NCBI GenBank assembly: GCA_002914845.1
Contig: JXTC01000037.1
Location: 1,201,818-1,265,817 of the forward strand
Reading direction: 5' to 3'
DNA length: 64,000 bases
From: Trema orientale
Taxonomy: Eukaryota > Streptophyta > Magnoliopsida > Rosales > Cannabaceae
Made by a program: the position numbers and the translations under genes. Below are positions 12,140 to 24,059 of this stretch, in pieces. Below the pieces are notes generated by a model, which was given only the letters and a program-made list of their open reading frames with translations, was not told the DNA's origin and did not search any database. How positions within the stretch are numbered: position 1 is the first letter of the stretch; each line of letters begins with the position of its first letter.

Positions 12140-13740
12140 GGAAGCATATATAGGCTATCATATAGTGTTGTGTATTGATATGTTATTATTTGTATTGATT
12201 GGGTTTATCAGTGCAAGGAGAGTTTAAGATAATGTTGTGCTTTGATTTATATGGAGCTCATTAATTGTTGTTTTATTTCCTTTTTTGGAGGGTTCAAATG
12301 ATTTCCCTTCCTGCTAAACAGGTCTTTATAGAAGAATACACAGTAATACTATTTGTTTTTTTTTTTTCCTTTTTTTTTCGCTAATTAATTGGGGAATAAG
12401 GATAACTCTATCATATTCGCCAAAAAGATCTGCTACGGACACGGCCCCCAAAATGTTAACCAATTTTTGGAAGTGTAGAGAAATCCCTTACCTTTTCTTT
12501 CTTTTTTTTTCAATCAATTTGAACACTAATACACGTGCTTCCACCAATTTAACATTTCCTAAATAATTTGAACACCAAGACACGTGCTTTCCACCAATAT
12601 AAGATTAAGATTATTGCACTGTCTCCACACTATAAAAAGTTTATTAATTCGACTTTTAAAGTGCATAGCAGCATAGGCATCTATTTAAACATTAATATTG
12701 GCCAAGTGATGCCGAGTACGCAATAACATGTTTGTTGATTCTAACACTAAATTGAGTATTATATGAGTCCATCTGAATTATAATTATGATTAATTAGTAA
12801 TAAATTGATACATTATATGTGATGTTATGCACTACTATTGTCTCATAATATTATTTTTAATACACCACTTAAGTTTGCCAATTAACCAAATTTTTGTGAA
12901 CGCAGGGTATAACATGATTGGTGACTACACAATATCTCCACTTTTGGAAGTTAGATTCAAATCTTCACCCCCTATTCAAGGCTCGAATAATACCCATCTC
13001 TTAACAAAATAAAAATATTATAAAAAATGTCCAATTAATATCGACTATTTTTATTTCAAAATTCAGACTATGAATTAAAGAAAATTAGTTTTTCTTTTTC
13101 TTCCTTGGCCTCCGTAATAAAAACATTCGAAATAAATTATCTGTGATTATTAACTTAAACAAAAACAACGCGATTTTTTTTATTTTTATACAGATAGATC
13201 TAATTACTTCAAAAGAACCACTCAATCCTACGAAACTCACATATGAGTGAACGGATTGTGACCCTAATAATACTTTTCCCAGCACCATAGCGCAAAAGAC
13301 TCAATCTAATGACAATTTTTTTGGTTATCCACTTCATCTAATCATCTTTTAAGCAAATGAAAAATGTCAATGAGTTTGTTCCATTTTCGGGCGTTGTCCT
13401 TAGCAATGCCCATTGTTGTCGTTTAACAACTTAATTCTCGTTTTTAAAGTCCAATGTCGTTTTTAGTATTTGCTGCGTATTCTGATTTTCTTGTGTTTGG
13501 AGTTAATGAAAATTGGGGGGAAAAAAAAATCACACCGAAACCCCCAAGTGTTCCGCCAATAGGAAAAGGTTCCACGTGGTATTTAACAGCCAAATTAAAG
13601 GGATAAACGGAACTGACCTAGGGGGGCTTTTCTTTCNGCCCTTTTCATTCGGTCACTTGGCGAAATTAGGGTTTTTAATTGATCCCTTTTCTCTTTCCCC
13701 TAATTGTTCAAATTTTCTCGCTGTTCGCAAAATACGTACG
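12140..13740. other. Intergenic DNA before the FYV7-like gene
   Basis: No gene is supported. ACACGTGCTT motifs occur twice (about 12530 and 12580) in a short imperfect duplication with CCACCAAT. Base 13637 is an N. The last 200 bases are pyrimidine-rich and are probably the promoter and leader of the next gene. Confidence 0.5.
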
Positions 13741-13747
13741 TAGGAAG

Positions 13748-15412
13748 ATGAAGAAGCGGAGCCCAAATGAGGAAGAGAAAGGAAAAGAAATCAGTGGGTC
13801 AAAATCAATAAGCATGAAGAAGAAGAAGCCCAAGAACTGGAAAAGAGGCTTTTCACTCGAGGCTTCTGCTAATGCCAATTCCAAAAGGAACTACTACAAT
13901 CCAGCTTTAATAAGTACAAATCTCTATCCTTTGCCCTAATTTTTACTGTGAATACAGAGTCCTTAGTTTCTTGGATGATTTTGGCTTTGTGGGTTTTTGT
14001 TTTTTTTTTTTTTTTTTTAAGGCATTTTATGAAGGAACATGTGATTTTCGTTACCTGTTGTTGGAAATGGAAACTAGATTGAGTGAAGAAAAAAAATTGG
14101 ATAATGCAGACCATATTTTGAACTTGAAAATCCAATATGGTATATTGGTACTGGCTGTTACCAGTGAGTGTCAAATCTTAATACCATATTGGGTTTTGGT
14201 GCCTATGATTTGTTACAATTAAGAGCATTATCGAGTAGACCTGATTATGGGATATATTTGTTTTGGGCTATGGACAAGCTTATGTGGGAGTAGTTGTAAT
14301 CTGATGATCGATTATTCTCTTGTGATGATGATGGAAGTGCTACTGTTTCTTTTTCCTTATTCCGCCATTTTAATTGACAAGTTTCTCCCTGCTTTCCTTT
14401 TCCTTTTTCTGTTTTGCAGAGAAGAATCAGGAGCTTTATAAAAATGCCAAATATATCAGCAAGTTTAAAAAGTCAATGAAAGAGCAAGGTCTTTCCTCAG
14501 CTACAAGTCATCGTGAGGTTGGGTATCTTATCTAGTTATTTCATTTTACTTTCATTTTGTCGTTTTGGTCTGAAAACAAGTTGAAGCTGAATAATATGTC
14601 AACTACTACATCAGTTTTTTTTTTTTTTTTTCAGAAAAAAAAACAATGCCCATATATAGTACTTGAGTTCCAGATTCCATGGGTTTGAGGGCAAAGTTTT
14701 ATCTCGTGTATGATATGCCTTTGAATGACTGTGATTTAAATTTTTTGGCAAGATAATGAGTACTGGTGCCATTTAAAGACTCAGACACTTTACTTCTGCG
14801 CCACGTTTAATAATCCATAATCAAATAAATAGTAGAGAGAACAAATGGAAAGGGAATGGAGGGGAATAAGAAACATTAAGTGGAAAGACAATGATCCATT
14901 TCATATTTTTCTATTTCATGTGTTTCTAATTAATATGTAAGCACACGAAAGGGAAATATTTTCCGTTTCCCCATTCCTTTGATCTTTATTACGAATCAGT
15001 AAACAATTCCTTTTATCTTTATTACGAATCAGTAAACATGCCCCTAATATTGTAAAACACATTCTTAGATGTATACTTGCTTCAGTAAATGATACATGTC
15101 CTCTCCTGGTTCTCACAGGATGATAACGAAACAAAAGATAATACTAAGACGAATAAGAAAAACAAGAGCAAGAACAAAAGAGCAGTTAGTTTGAAAGAAA
15201 TTTATGAAAAGAAGCGTGAAGAGCAAGAGGAGGCAAGACTTGAGAAAGAAGCTTTTATTCAGGCGAAAAAAGAAGAAAGGGAAAAGGCCCACGCTCGGAG
15301 GAAGGCTACTAGGGAAAAGATGTTCAAGAAGACGCATTCAGGACAGCCTATTATGAAGTACAGAATTGAACATCTCTTGGAAACGATTCAAGGTTCAAAA
15401 AGCAATAGTTGA
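13748..15412 (+). CDS. FYV7/CCDC59-like rRNA-processing protein
   Basis: Small basic nucleolar-type protein. FYV7 of yeast acts in pre-rRNA processing for the small subunit; the plant role is inferred from family. Exons 13748-13913, 14420-14517 and 15119-15412 (GT-AG) join in frame to 185 residues. The N-terminus is Lys-rich, with KNWKRGFSLEA. The middle has KNQELYKNAKYISKFKKSMK. The C-terminal half is a charged Lys/Glu/Arg stretch likely to be helical or coiled coil (SLKEIYEKKREEQEEA onward), ending with FKKTHSGQPIMKYRIEHLLE, the conserved tail of the family. The ATG is the first in the exon that keeps this frame. A near-identical copy of the last exon lies at 1-203. Confidence 0.85.
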
Positions 15413-15439
15413 ACATCTCTGGACAGAGTATTTTGCTTT

Positions 15440-16290
15440 TGTATCTTGGTTAAAAGGTTGCTAGTTAACTTGGTTCGACCGATTATAATTGTTAAATTTT
15501 GCGGTGTATTACAATGTTATATATTAGGATTGCAAAATGTTTGCCTGAGATGAGATTGATGATTTAGCAGTTGCTGGAATGGAACAAAGAGTCATTGCAA
15601 TGCAATTTTGATATGTCATGGAGGCAAACCGGTTCTCAAAGTTTGATCTTGCAACTCTAGCTAGTATTTCTTTAGTTATTATTTTAATCTTTCAACTTGT
15701 GTCGGTAAAGACGAAACAGCCCTGTTCTCCTTTAGTCAGCTTCTATGATACCAGTCCTTTATCCCATTTGCACATGAATCAGAAAGTGGCTTGTTTTGCT
15801 TTTTCATAATCTTCTATAAACATCTCTATTGTAATACTAAGAACCACTATTCATTTGCAAGCATAAATGTAACATTGGCTAAATTAATTAATTCCCCTGA
15901 AGTTTTTTTAATCTGTTACTATTAACTAATCAAAAAGCGGGTATACATACACATAACAATATGAAGACTTCTTGTATTATTGGAATGAATCCAAATGTCT
16001 CTTTTCGATTCTTACCAGAAAAAAAAAAAAGAAAAAAAAAGAAAAAAATCCACGTCTCTTTTGAATAAACCATGATACACACAACCCTGCAGATCAGGTT
16101 GAGCCTTGCAGCCTCCCAATTTTCACTACTTTTTAACTCTATACGCATAGATTTACTTAAACCCTGGTATAACAAAACTCCTACCGAGTAACAATTCTCT
16201 AAGTAAAAAACTTAAATATAAAAGAAGAAGAATACAGCCTGAGTAAGTTCCTGATCCTTGGCCAGCATTAGAAGCTTCAGTTAACAGATT
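15440..16290. other. Region between two convergent genes
   Basis: It holds the 3' flank of the FYV7-like gene and, from the other side, the probable 3' UTR of the small minus-strand gene. No coding sequence is supported; a 63-codon frame at 15618-15809 shows no domain. Confidence 0.5.
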
Positions 16291-16292
16291 TG

Positions 16293-16439
16293 TCAAGCCA
16301 TGCGGTGCACAAGCAAGACCCTTCGCCTAGGAGGTGGATTGCAGATGACCATAAGTGCAAGAGCTATAACAACCACCATAAAAAATCCCGTCAGGTCCAA
16401 AGTGCCTTCATTTAACTCTGAGCAAACCATCTTTCCCAT
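16293..16439 (-). CDS. 48-residue single-pass membrane protein
   Basis: A short continuous ORF from ATG at 16439-16437 to TGA at 16295-16293, easily missed because of size. The protein has a polar N-terminus (CSELNEGTLDLTG), one strongly hydrophobic segment (about residues 16-33, GFFMVVVIALALMVIC) and a cytosolic-looking tail with PPPRRR. A second ATG three codons in is an alternative start. The Pro-Pro-Pro-Arg-Arg-Arg after the helix and acidic N-terminus suggest N-out/C-in topology. The pattern resembles small conserved plant transmembrane proteins of unknown role; I cannot name a family with certainty. It converges with the FYV7-like gene. Sequence to about 16600 looks like a leader. Function unknown. 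Confidence 0.6.
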   Translation of the reverse strand: MGKMVCSELNEGTLDLTGFFMVVVIALALMVICNPPPRRRVLLVHRMA

Positions 16440-16599
16440 CACTGACGCGAAAACCGGCGACCCTTTATTTCTGTTCTTATTTTCTTAACTCTCTCCACCA
16501 AATTCGTGAGAGGAAGAAGAACCAATGGCCAGAAAAGAAGGTTGAGGCAAAATTTAACGATGCTAAGAGGCTAAGTCAAGTCTGCCTTTGGAGAATTCC

Positions 16600-17620
16600 A
16601 TCACATCTTAGTCTTGTAAATCATTTTCGGTGGAAGTTTCTCGGTGGAGTTTTATTCCAAGTGGGTGGCGGAAGGTGTCCACACATGAGTATGACCATAT
16701 AGTCACACTGACTTACACGACAAAAATTAACGTAAGATCTGTGTCTAGTTCTGTATTTTCATGTAAAATACTAGTGCCTTCTTTTATTTGATGATCATAC
16801 TATATTGTCCAACTTTCGAGTATATGTTCAACGCTAGCTTTGCTTTTTCCTCTCTTTCTTTATTTTTCAAAGATAAAAGGCACTTTTCATGCTAATCAAG
16901 TCTTATTTGCCATCCAATAAAAATAAATGAATAAATAAGTCTTCTTTTCCATGATAAAAAATTGAAATCTTTTGTTTGATTGCTCATTTTCACTCGTTTC
17001 TTAATGTAACTTTTTAATGTCATAATCAAACCACGTAGTATTGGTCTTGCGCAAGTATCACCAATCACGTCAATTTTAAGCCCTCATGTTAAGGCCCAAT
17101 TTTGAAAGGAAAATTTTAGCCCAATACTATTGGGGTTTTTAAGACTTTTACAGTTAAAAAAAGGAAATAATTACAAACATACGGTTAACAAAACTTATTA
17201 AATCCCATACGGTGTGCAGCGGTCATTTTTGAAAAGTAAAATAAACAAAAGTAGTAGTTATATTGAAAAAAGTTGTTACGTAAAATTATAGATCAAATGG
17301 CCTGGTAGCTTAGCATCTTATTATATCCTGAACTCAAAAAGTTCGAAGCCTGTCAATCTTGTTACTTTCTTTTTCTCATTTTTTTTCCACTTAATTTTTT
17401 TCCTCGTTTTTATTTTTATCTTTGTTCCATTCCTATTTTTTAGTTTTTTTTTCTCTTTAATTTTTAAGGAACACATGCACCATTTTTTCCCTTTTTTATT
17501 CTAGTTTAATACTTTTTATTTTTTGCAGTAAGATTTTTTTTCTTTTAGTTGAATTTAATAATAATAATATTATTATTATTATAGAAAGTGAGAAGCCCTT
17601 AGAATACCAATAATAATTTT
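16600..17620. other. Intergenic DNA with a weak tRNA-like/SINE-like patch
   Basis: At about 17298-17350, GGTAGCTTAGCATC and GTTCGAAGCC lie about 30 bases apart, recalling pol III A and B boxes, and T-rich sequence follows. It is not a foldable tRNA as read and has no clear target duplication. The rest is AT-rich, with a TTATTATTATTAT/AATAATAATA run near 17560. Confidence 0.35.
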
Positions 17621-19150
17621 CTAGATTACTATTAGTAACCAACTATCTTAGCAAACTATAAGTATTTGGTAATTAATTACCTCAGCAAACAAGGAGTACT
17701 TAGTAACCTATTGAAATCACTCATACTACTAATAACCAGTAATCAATCTAGTTACTAGTTTCAAGGCTAGTTACCGGCTATTAGTCCCACTCAAGTTACT
17801 AATTACCGATATTTAAGTTTTCAAATTATTGACTAGTTTCAAAATTAGTTAATAGTTACCACTAAGCAATCTAGTTATTAGTTTCTAAACTAGTAATTGG
17901 TTGTGGGTAACCAATCTAGACAAAGGTTTTCAAACAAAAGGTTAATTACTAATAATCAGTTTAGTTACTGCTTTCTAAATTAGTGCCTAATTACAAAACT
18001 GGTAATTAACTATTAGTAACAAATTTGGTTATCAATTACCAATCTAGTGATTAGTTACTGATAATTTAGTTACAGTTACTAGTAATTAGTAGCTAGATTG
18101 GTAACTATATTGGTAACTGATCACTTAAGTTACCATTAACCAATAACCATAGTTACTAGTTTCCAAACTGGTGGCTATTAACAAGACTACTGACTAATGG
18201 TTAGCATTTACGAAGCCGGTTACTTGTTTCAAGGTTGGTTATTAGGTACTAGTAAGCAATCTAGTTATTGGTTTCCATAATGGTAATTGGTTATCATTAA
18301 CCAATCTAGTTTCAAAATTGGTGATTGGTAACTATTAACCAATCTAGTTACTAGTTTTCAGACTTGTATTGTTGCTTATAATCAAATGACGGTTAAAATT
18401 CACAAAATTGGTAACTAATTACCTGGTTGGTAACTTGTTAAACCAATCTAGTTATTGGATTATAAACTGGTTACTGATTATAAGTTTGGTGAAGAATGAT
18501 TAGTAGTTAAAAAAATGATGATTAGTTACCAGATTGGTAACTAGTTACTTAGGTTACTGGTTATTGAAAACCAGTAACTTATAACCGATAACCACATTAC
18601 TAGTTTCCAAACTGGTTACCATTAATAAGACTGGTGACTAACGTTTAACATTTACAAACTCGTTACTGGTTTCAATATTAGTTACTAGTTACCAATAAGT
18701 AATCTAGTTTCTAATTTCTAAATTGATAATTGGTTACTGGTAACCTATATAACCAATATCCAGTCTAGTTACTAATTTCTACATCGAAATTATTACTTAT
18801 AAGCAAGTTACAATTGCAATTAACAAAAACCGGTGACTAGTTATACCAGATTAGCAACCACAAGGGTAACACATCACTTAGGTTACTGGTTACTGGGTAT
18901 CTAGTTCTTAGATTCTAAGCTGGTGGCTAGTTATTAGTATGATGAAGAGTAGTTAATAGCTAAAAACTAGCAACTTATTTCAAGACTACTTGCCAGTTAT
19001 CGTTAAGTAATTTAGCTTATGATTTCTAAAATAGTATCTAGTTACTACTTTTCAAATTGGTGTCCGCTTATAAAACTAGTGATTGGTTATCAATATGGTA
19101 GACGGATTACTAGTTACCAAATTGGTAACCACATGGTTACCTTTTTCTTA
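17620..19150. repeat. Degenerate GTTAC/CTAGT-rich satellite-like array
   Basis: For about 1.5 kb the sequence is made almost wholly of words such as CTAGTTACTAGTTTC, AACTGGTTACC, ACCAATCTAGTTA and GGTAACTAGTTAC in both orientations. A higher-order repeat is visible: the block starting ACTAGTTTCCAAACTGGT at about 18155 recurs at about 18599 with the same following words. CTTAGGTTACTGGTTA recurs at about 18550 and 18872. No ORF, no terminal repeat and no target duplication were seen. Confidence 0.8.
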
Positions 19151-20790
19151 TTCCGTTATAAATTTAAACAATTATTAAATAAATATACACTATCTTTTAC
19201 CATATATTTTAGAAATCAAACTAAAGCACGAGTTATGAAACCAACAAAACATCTTAAATGCTTCTTATAAAATGACAACATATCTTAAAATAATATTATC
19301 TCCTAAAAATAGTTATACTAATGAAAAGGACAACTCCTACAAACGACAACATATGGTACAAAGAATGAGATGGACAAGAAATTGCAACACATAAATTACA
19401 AAAATAAATTACACAAAAACTTTCAACAAAAGAAAAAACTAAAAAGAAAAAAAAAACTACACAAATATAAAAAAGTCCAACAATCATGAATTAAAAGCTA
19501 CACCTATAGAGAGGTTACAAAAGGTTATGTTGAAAAAAAAACCCTAAGAAAGTGCCACGGTCTAGTTCTAGTCACCCTAAACAAAGCATATGTTGTCATC
19601 CCCTAGAGTCAAAGGTGCTAAACTTTATATGGCATCTAGATCAAATTCATAACACAAGAGTCAGATCAATAAGATCAGAAAAATAAAGAACTAGTTAAGT
19701 GTATAGGATGACCTACATTTTACTATGATCATCACTTCGGAGGACTATCTGAGTAACAGCATCAAAACAAACATCATAAACCACTTTTACGACATCAATA
19801 GGAGAATTTCGTACAAAGCTATCAAAATTTATGATTAGCAAAAAAAAATAAACGTGACATTCAAAAGAGACAAATTAAAAGCTAGAAAGCTTACATTTTA
19901 AAAAAAAAAAAGAAACATCCTTGCCTTTAATAACATTGTCGAAAGATCTAATGACCCGACAACTAATCCATCAGGTTGCTTCTAGGACTAACAATCACTA
20001 TAAGATGCATCGAAAACAACTACGTAGAGCTATTATCCTAATTCATAATGAAATGTATTTCAAGTTATACAAACTAGGAGAATTTTTTTAGTGCCTGGGG
20101 AAAAAATTTATAATTCCTAAACACCGAATCTAGTACAAGCATCTCTGTAAATAAAATTCTCCATATTAATTTACATTCCATTCTGTAACTTTCATATTCA
20201 ATTATTCAAATTCTTCGAAAATATTTTTCAAACTTACTAGTAAACATGAGATATTTGTCCTACTCAATGCTGTTCTGATTCAACTAAAGAGATGCAATTA
20301 GCAACCAAATCCAAGAAATAATTAGTTAAAATGAACGGAAGAAAAAATTCGATGGTTATGCCACATAATCTCATTTGGGTCTTTGACGATGACGTTTCTT
20401 CTTCCGGGAAAGTAGGTGATACGGGTAGTCTCGGTTCATTCAAAACCAATCTAGACAAGATTGGCCCTAAGCCATCAATGAGTTTGGAGGAATCTAGAGC
20501 TTTGATTGGCTCATCACATTCATCTTTGGTATTCTCAGCTCATCTTCTGCATCGAGTTAGGCTGTGGGACTCCTTAGATGCTCAAATTTGAGCAAATAAA
20601 TCAAGAGAAACGGAGGAAGAAAAGGGCAAAATATTGGTATTCTTCTGAAAGACATTGTATGAAAGCAATCAGGAGGAAGACACCGTATTTGTGTTATTAT
20701 TTTCTAAAACTCCGTGTTTTCTTTAATTTCCTCGTACTATTGTCTATGATCGAGAAGGCACGAGCTGTTACAAATATACATTGATTTTCT
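19150..20790. other. Intergenic DNA with an unrecognised open stretch
   Basis: A frame of 86 codons is open at 20331-20591 (+), and the opposite strand is open at 20264-20458. Base composition there is less AT-biased than its surroundings, so a gene fragment is possible. I recognise no domain, splice structure or start context. The remainder is AT-rich and shows nothing. Confidence 0.3.
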
Positions 20791-20796
20791 TTTAAT

Positions 20797-21527
20797 TATA
20801 GAGCACTTGGTCATTTTGCCCCTGATTTTTGTCCTTCGTATGAATTCACTCCCTCACTAATGATTTTGTATTCAAGTGCCTCTAAAATGTCAAAATTATT
20901 CTTCTTTTGCCCCTTAACATTAACACCATAAAAAAATAAAAATAAAAATTAAAAACTGTTAGTTAGCAAGGATTAAATAACCATTTCACTTTCTATACAG
21001 TTTCTAGAAATAAATCTATGCACCTTGGCAACGTAACTTCTAAACATATTTCATGACATGAATGAATAAATANNNNNNNNNNNNNNNNNNNATAAAAACT
21101 GTTATGTTTTGCTTTTTTTTTTTTACCTTTTTACATATATTTAACAGTGTAAAAAAAAATTACATCGTTTTCAAATTTTTCATTTGTTTAATCATAAAAA
21201 CACTAGCTATTTGGAAATGTCCAATTCAAAAAATAATAATAAGGGGGTTTGCCTCTTTTTTTACCTCCTTTTTTTTTTTACCTCTTTTCATTTATTTAAT
21301 CATTAAAAAAAACTAGTTATTTCAAAATATCCAATAAAAGAAACTAATAAGGGAGAAAGTTCTTTTGACCCTTACTCATTTACGATCTTCTAACAGTGAG
21401 TGTTGAAGGGATAAAAGAAGAACAACTTTGTCATTTAGAAGGTACTTAAATACAGTAAAAAATGATAGGTTAAATTCATATTGACGGCAAAAAATAAGGA
21501 GTAAAATGATCAATTATTCTTATTTTT
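20797..21527. mobile_element. Long-TIR element, about 730 bp, Mutator-like in form
   Basis: The left arm (about 20800-20930; words GGTCATTTTGCCCCT, GTATGAATT, GTATTCAAGTGCC, TATTCTTCTTTTGCCCC) returns inverted at about 21400-21527. The arms are imperfect and about 110-130 bp long. The interior includes a 19-base N gap (21073-21091) and two related AT-rich halves. No transposase is present. Long inverted arms without coding sequence are typical of non-autonomous MULE-type elements; the target duplication is not resolved. Confidence 0.5.
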
Positions 21528-21554
21528 ATGTTTGCACCACAAATTATACGCAAC

Positions 21555-21800
21555 ATCTCAATATTGCCCCCAAGTTATTAAAAATTTTAATTTTGCTCTC
21601 TAAATTACTAAAATTTTCGTTTAGTCATCCGAACATATATGAAATAGCGATTGTCATAATTTTATAGTATCAGTTGAAAACTCATATGGGTATTTGGGAC
21701 TGTTTTTATAGATGTTATTTGTCATATGTTTGGCTAATAGAATGATGATTTTAATAATCTAAGGAAAAAAATTGGAACTTTTAATAATTTAAGAGCATAT
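21555..21800. mobile_element. Small foldback element
   Basis: The left arm AAGTTATTAAAAATTTTAATT with TAAATTACTAAAATT reads inverted on the right as AATTTAAG preceded by TTTTAATAATCTAAGG, spacing about 150 bp. AT-rich, no ORF. The arms are imperfect, so part of the match could be composition. Confidence 0.35.
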
Positions 21801-23480
21801 TCACACACTCCATAATTCGTAGGGCAAACATATAAATACCTTCTTTATTTTATTTTATTTATTTATTTACTTTTTTGGCTAGAATACAACATAAACTTCT
21901 TTATTTTGGACACTTAATACAACCTAACAAATAACAAGGGTTGGTTGACTTCTCCATCAAATGGGCCGATAAAGAACCACAATTCTCAAGCTACTAATAC
22001 AAATATGTACCATTGGGCACAGTAGTATTATCCTTAGGCTTTAAACAAGAACCATCCTAAATCCGTTCTTTCTTTTTCTGTTTCCTTCTTCTTGTTTTTT
22101 TCTCTCTTCTTTTTGGGGGGCTGAGAAGAAAGAATCTAATAAGTCTAAACGGGTCATGATTCTAAAGTCAGAATCATTTTTTCCCCACTAAACCATCTTC
22201 ATGTCTATATATACTGTACACTGAACACAATTGCAACTTTAACTGAACCATTGTAACTTTATAATCATTCAACATCAACCAGCTACAATGATATCATAAT
22301 GGGTTAAGGTAAAACAGTTAAAAAGAAATAAAAGGAAAACCGAAGAAAAAAAGTGACGAAATCAACAAAAAGAAGAATTATAAGCAAAAGGGTATTTGGA
22401 GAGAGCATAAAAATGATGATCATGATGGTGATCATCATCATCATCAATACCTCAAACGTGTGGCCATCATCAACCAATAAAAATGTCTGCAAAATTTGCA
22501 AGGACCTCACTTTCAAGTTTTCAACAGACACATTTCTCACTCTTTCATTTCACTTACTTTCTTTTTTCCTTTTCTTATTTCTTTTTTTTTTCTAAATTTT
22601 GTGTCAGGATATGTGGTAGGAGTGGGAAAGAGTAGGATGGGGTCTCTATGTTACGTTACTTTCAGTCTTACCTGTCCTTCTATTCTTTTCTGTGTTTATG
22701 TTCTTGTTAATATTTTTTGTGCTTTTTTTCTTTTTCTCTCTTATATTAATTAAATAAATGATTTTTGATCATTTATTTTATTCTTTTTATGGGTATCTGA
22801 TATTTCAAAGGGGGGTTAAGTACTTCGGTTGCTGGGTCATCAGGTGGTGCTGGTGTTGGACTAGAAAAGAGAGCGTGAATGATGCAAAAAGTTGTGGACA
22901 CAATCCAATGTCACCGAATCCATCACGTGCCTCCACAGTCGAGGAGGTGCCCTCTCTCTCTCTCTCTCCCCAATAAAATTAAAGAAAAAGTTAAAGTTAC
23001 CATAACTGAGACAGCAGAGCATTTACCAGATTAGCTTTTTTCTATTTTACAGCTCAGTAATTTCTGCCTCGTTTCCTTTCCCAAATTGGATACCAGTATT
23101 ACCTTCATCTCATTCCCCTACAAGTATTAACCCAAAACTGTAGACTAAAATTGCTCCCCAAAACGTAAGTCTTCCCCCACTATAGTATTTTACAAGTTCA
23201 TGTCAATTTGGCTCTATTCTAAGCTTCTACATTTATCTTTAAGATTCAGTGCCATTTTGACCATAATATTCAAAAAATACAGTTCGAAAACGACATAAAT
23301 AGCAGCTTTGGTAAATCCAATTAGAGCAAGGGAGTTGTGAACAAGGGACGATTAGATAGGGAGGGTCAAAAGAATTCAGTTGGAGATACCGACTAAACTC
23401 GATTCCAATTGCTACCCAAGTTCATGAGAAGACTACTTTAGTGGAAAGGATCACTTAGGAGAGCATTTTAAGGATAAACT
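21800..23480. other. Intergenic DNA downstream of the TIR1-like gene
   Basis: No gene is supported. Small features are a GATCATCATCATCATCAA run near 22430 and a (CT)n tract at about 22950-22968. The part nearest 23480-24059 may hold the 3' UTR of the minus-strand TIR1-like gene. Confidence 0.4.
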
Positions 23481-24059
23481 GCAATATATAGCAAAAGTCT
23501 ACGAGATTGTTTCACTATGTGACAGAAGATTATCATGCAATAAGACATCATGACACTGCAAGTGCAATAGAATATGAAGCTTTTTATTCCCTGAGAAGGC
23601 TAAACAATGATACAGATGGGTCCACGATAATTTACTTTCCCTGCTGAAACCAATGCAGCATAAATGCATAAACATGCAAAAGAAAAGTCTGCAGATAGTA
23701 GTAGTATACAAGGTTGAACGAATTCCCGAATAAAATTAACTCTGTTCGAATACATACGACAACAACACGAGTTTAAATCTCTCATTTATTAATATTACTA
23801 ATTGGTATCGCACAGCTCAGCCAAAGAGTAAAATGAATGGCAACTAAAATGAATGGCAACCGAGCTCCTGAGCCTCTTATACAGTCCGCGGCGCTGGCCC
23901 TACTCCAATCCGAGCTGCAATATGTTAAACTACATAAATCAAATGGGGGAACAGGTGAGTACCGTATAAAGCATGTACCTGCCAATATATAGATATATGT
24001 ATATATCCATTCAATCCATCGGAGGGGTTTTGAATTTTGGGCTTGGTACTCGTGATCTG

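Noticed and set aside
12900-13010. Second SINE candidate (AGATTCAAATCT)
   Set aside because: Only a B-box-like word is present, with no A box, tail or target duplication.
13869-14174. 101-codon minus-strand frame in FYV7-like intron 1
   Set aside because: Driven by a poly-T run; it overlaps the exon 1 end antisense and shows no domain.
17298-17350. tRNA gene candidate from A- and B-box-like words
   Set aside because: No cloverleaf can be drawn and the acceptor arms do not pair; at most a SINE relic.
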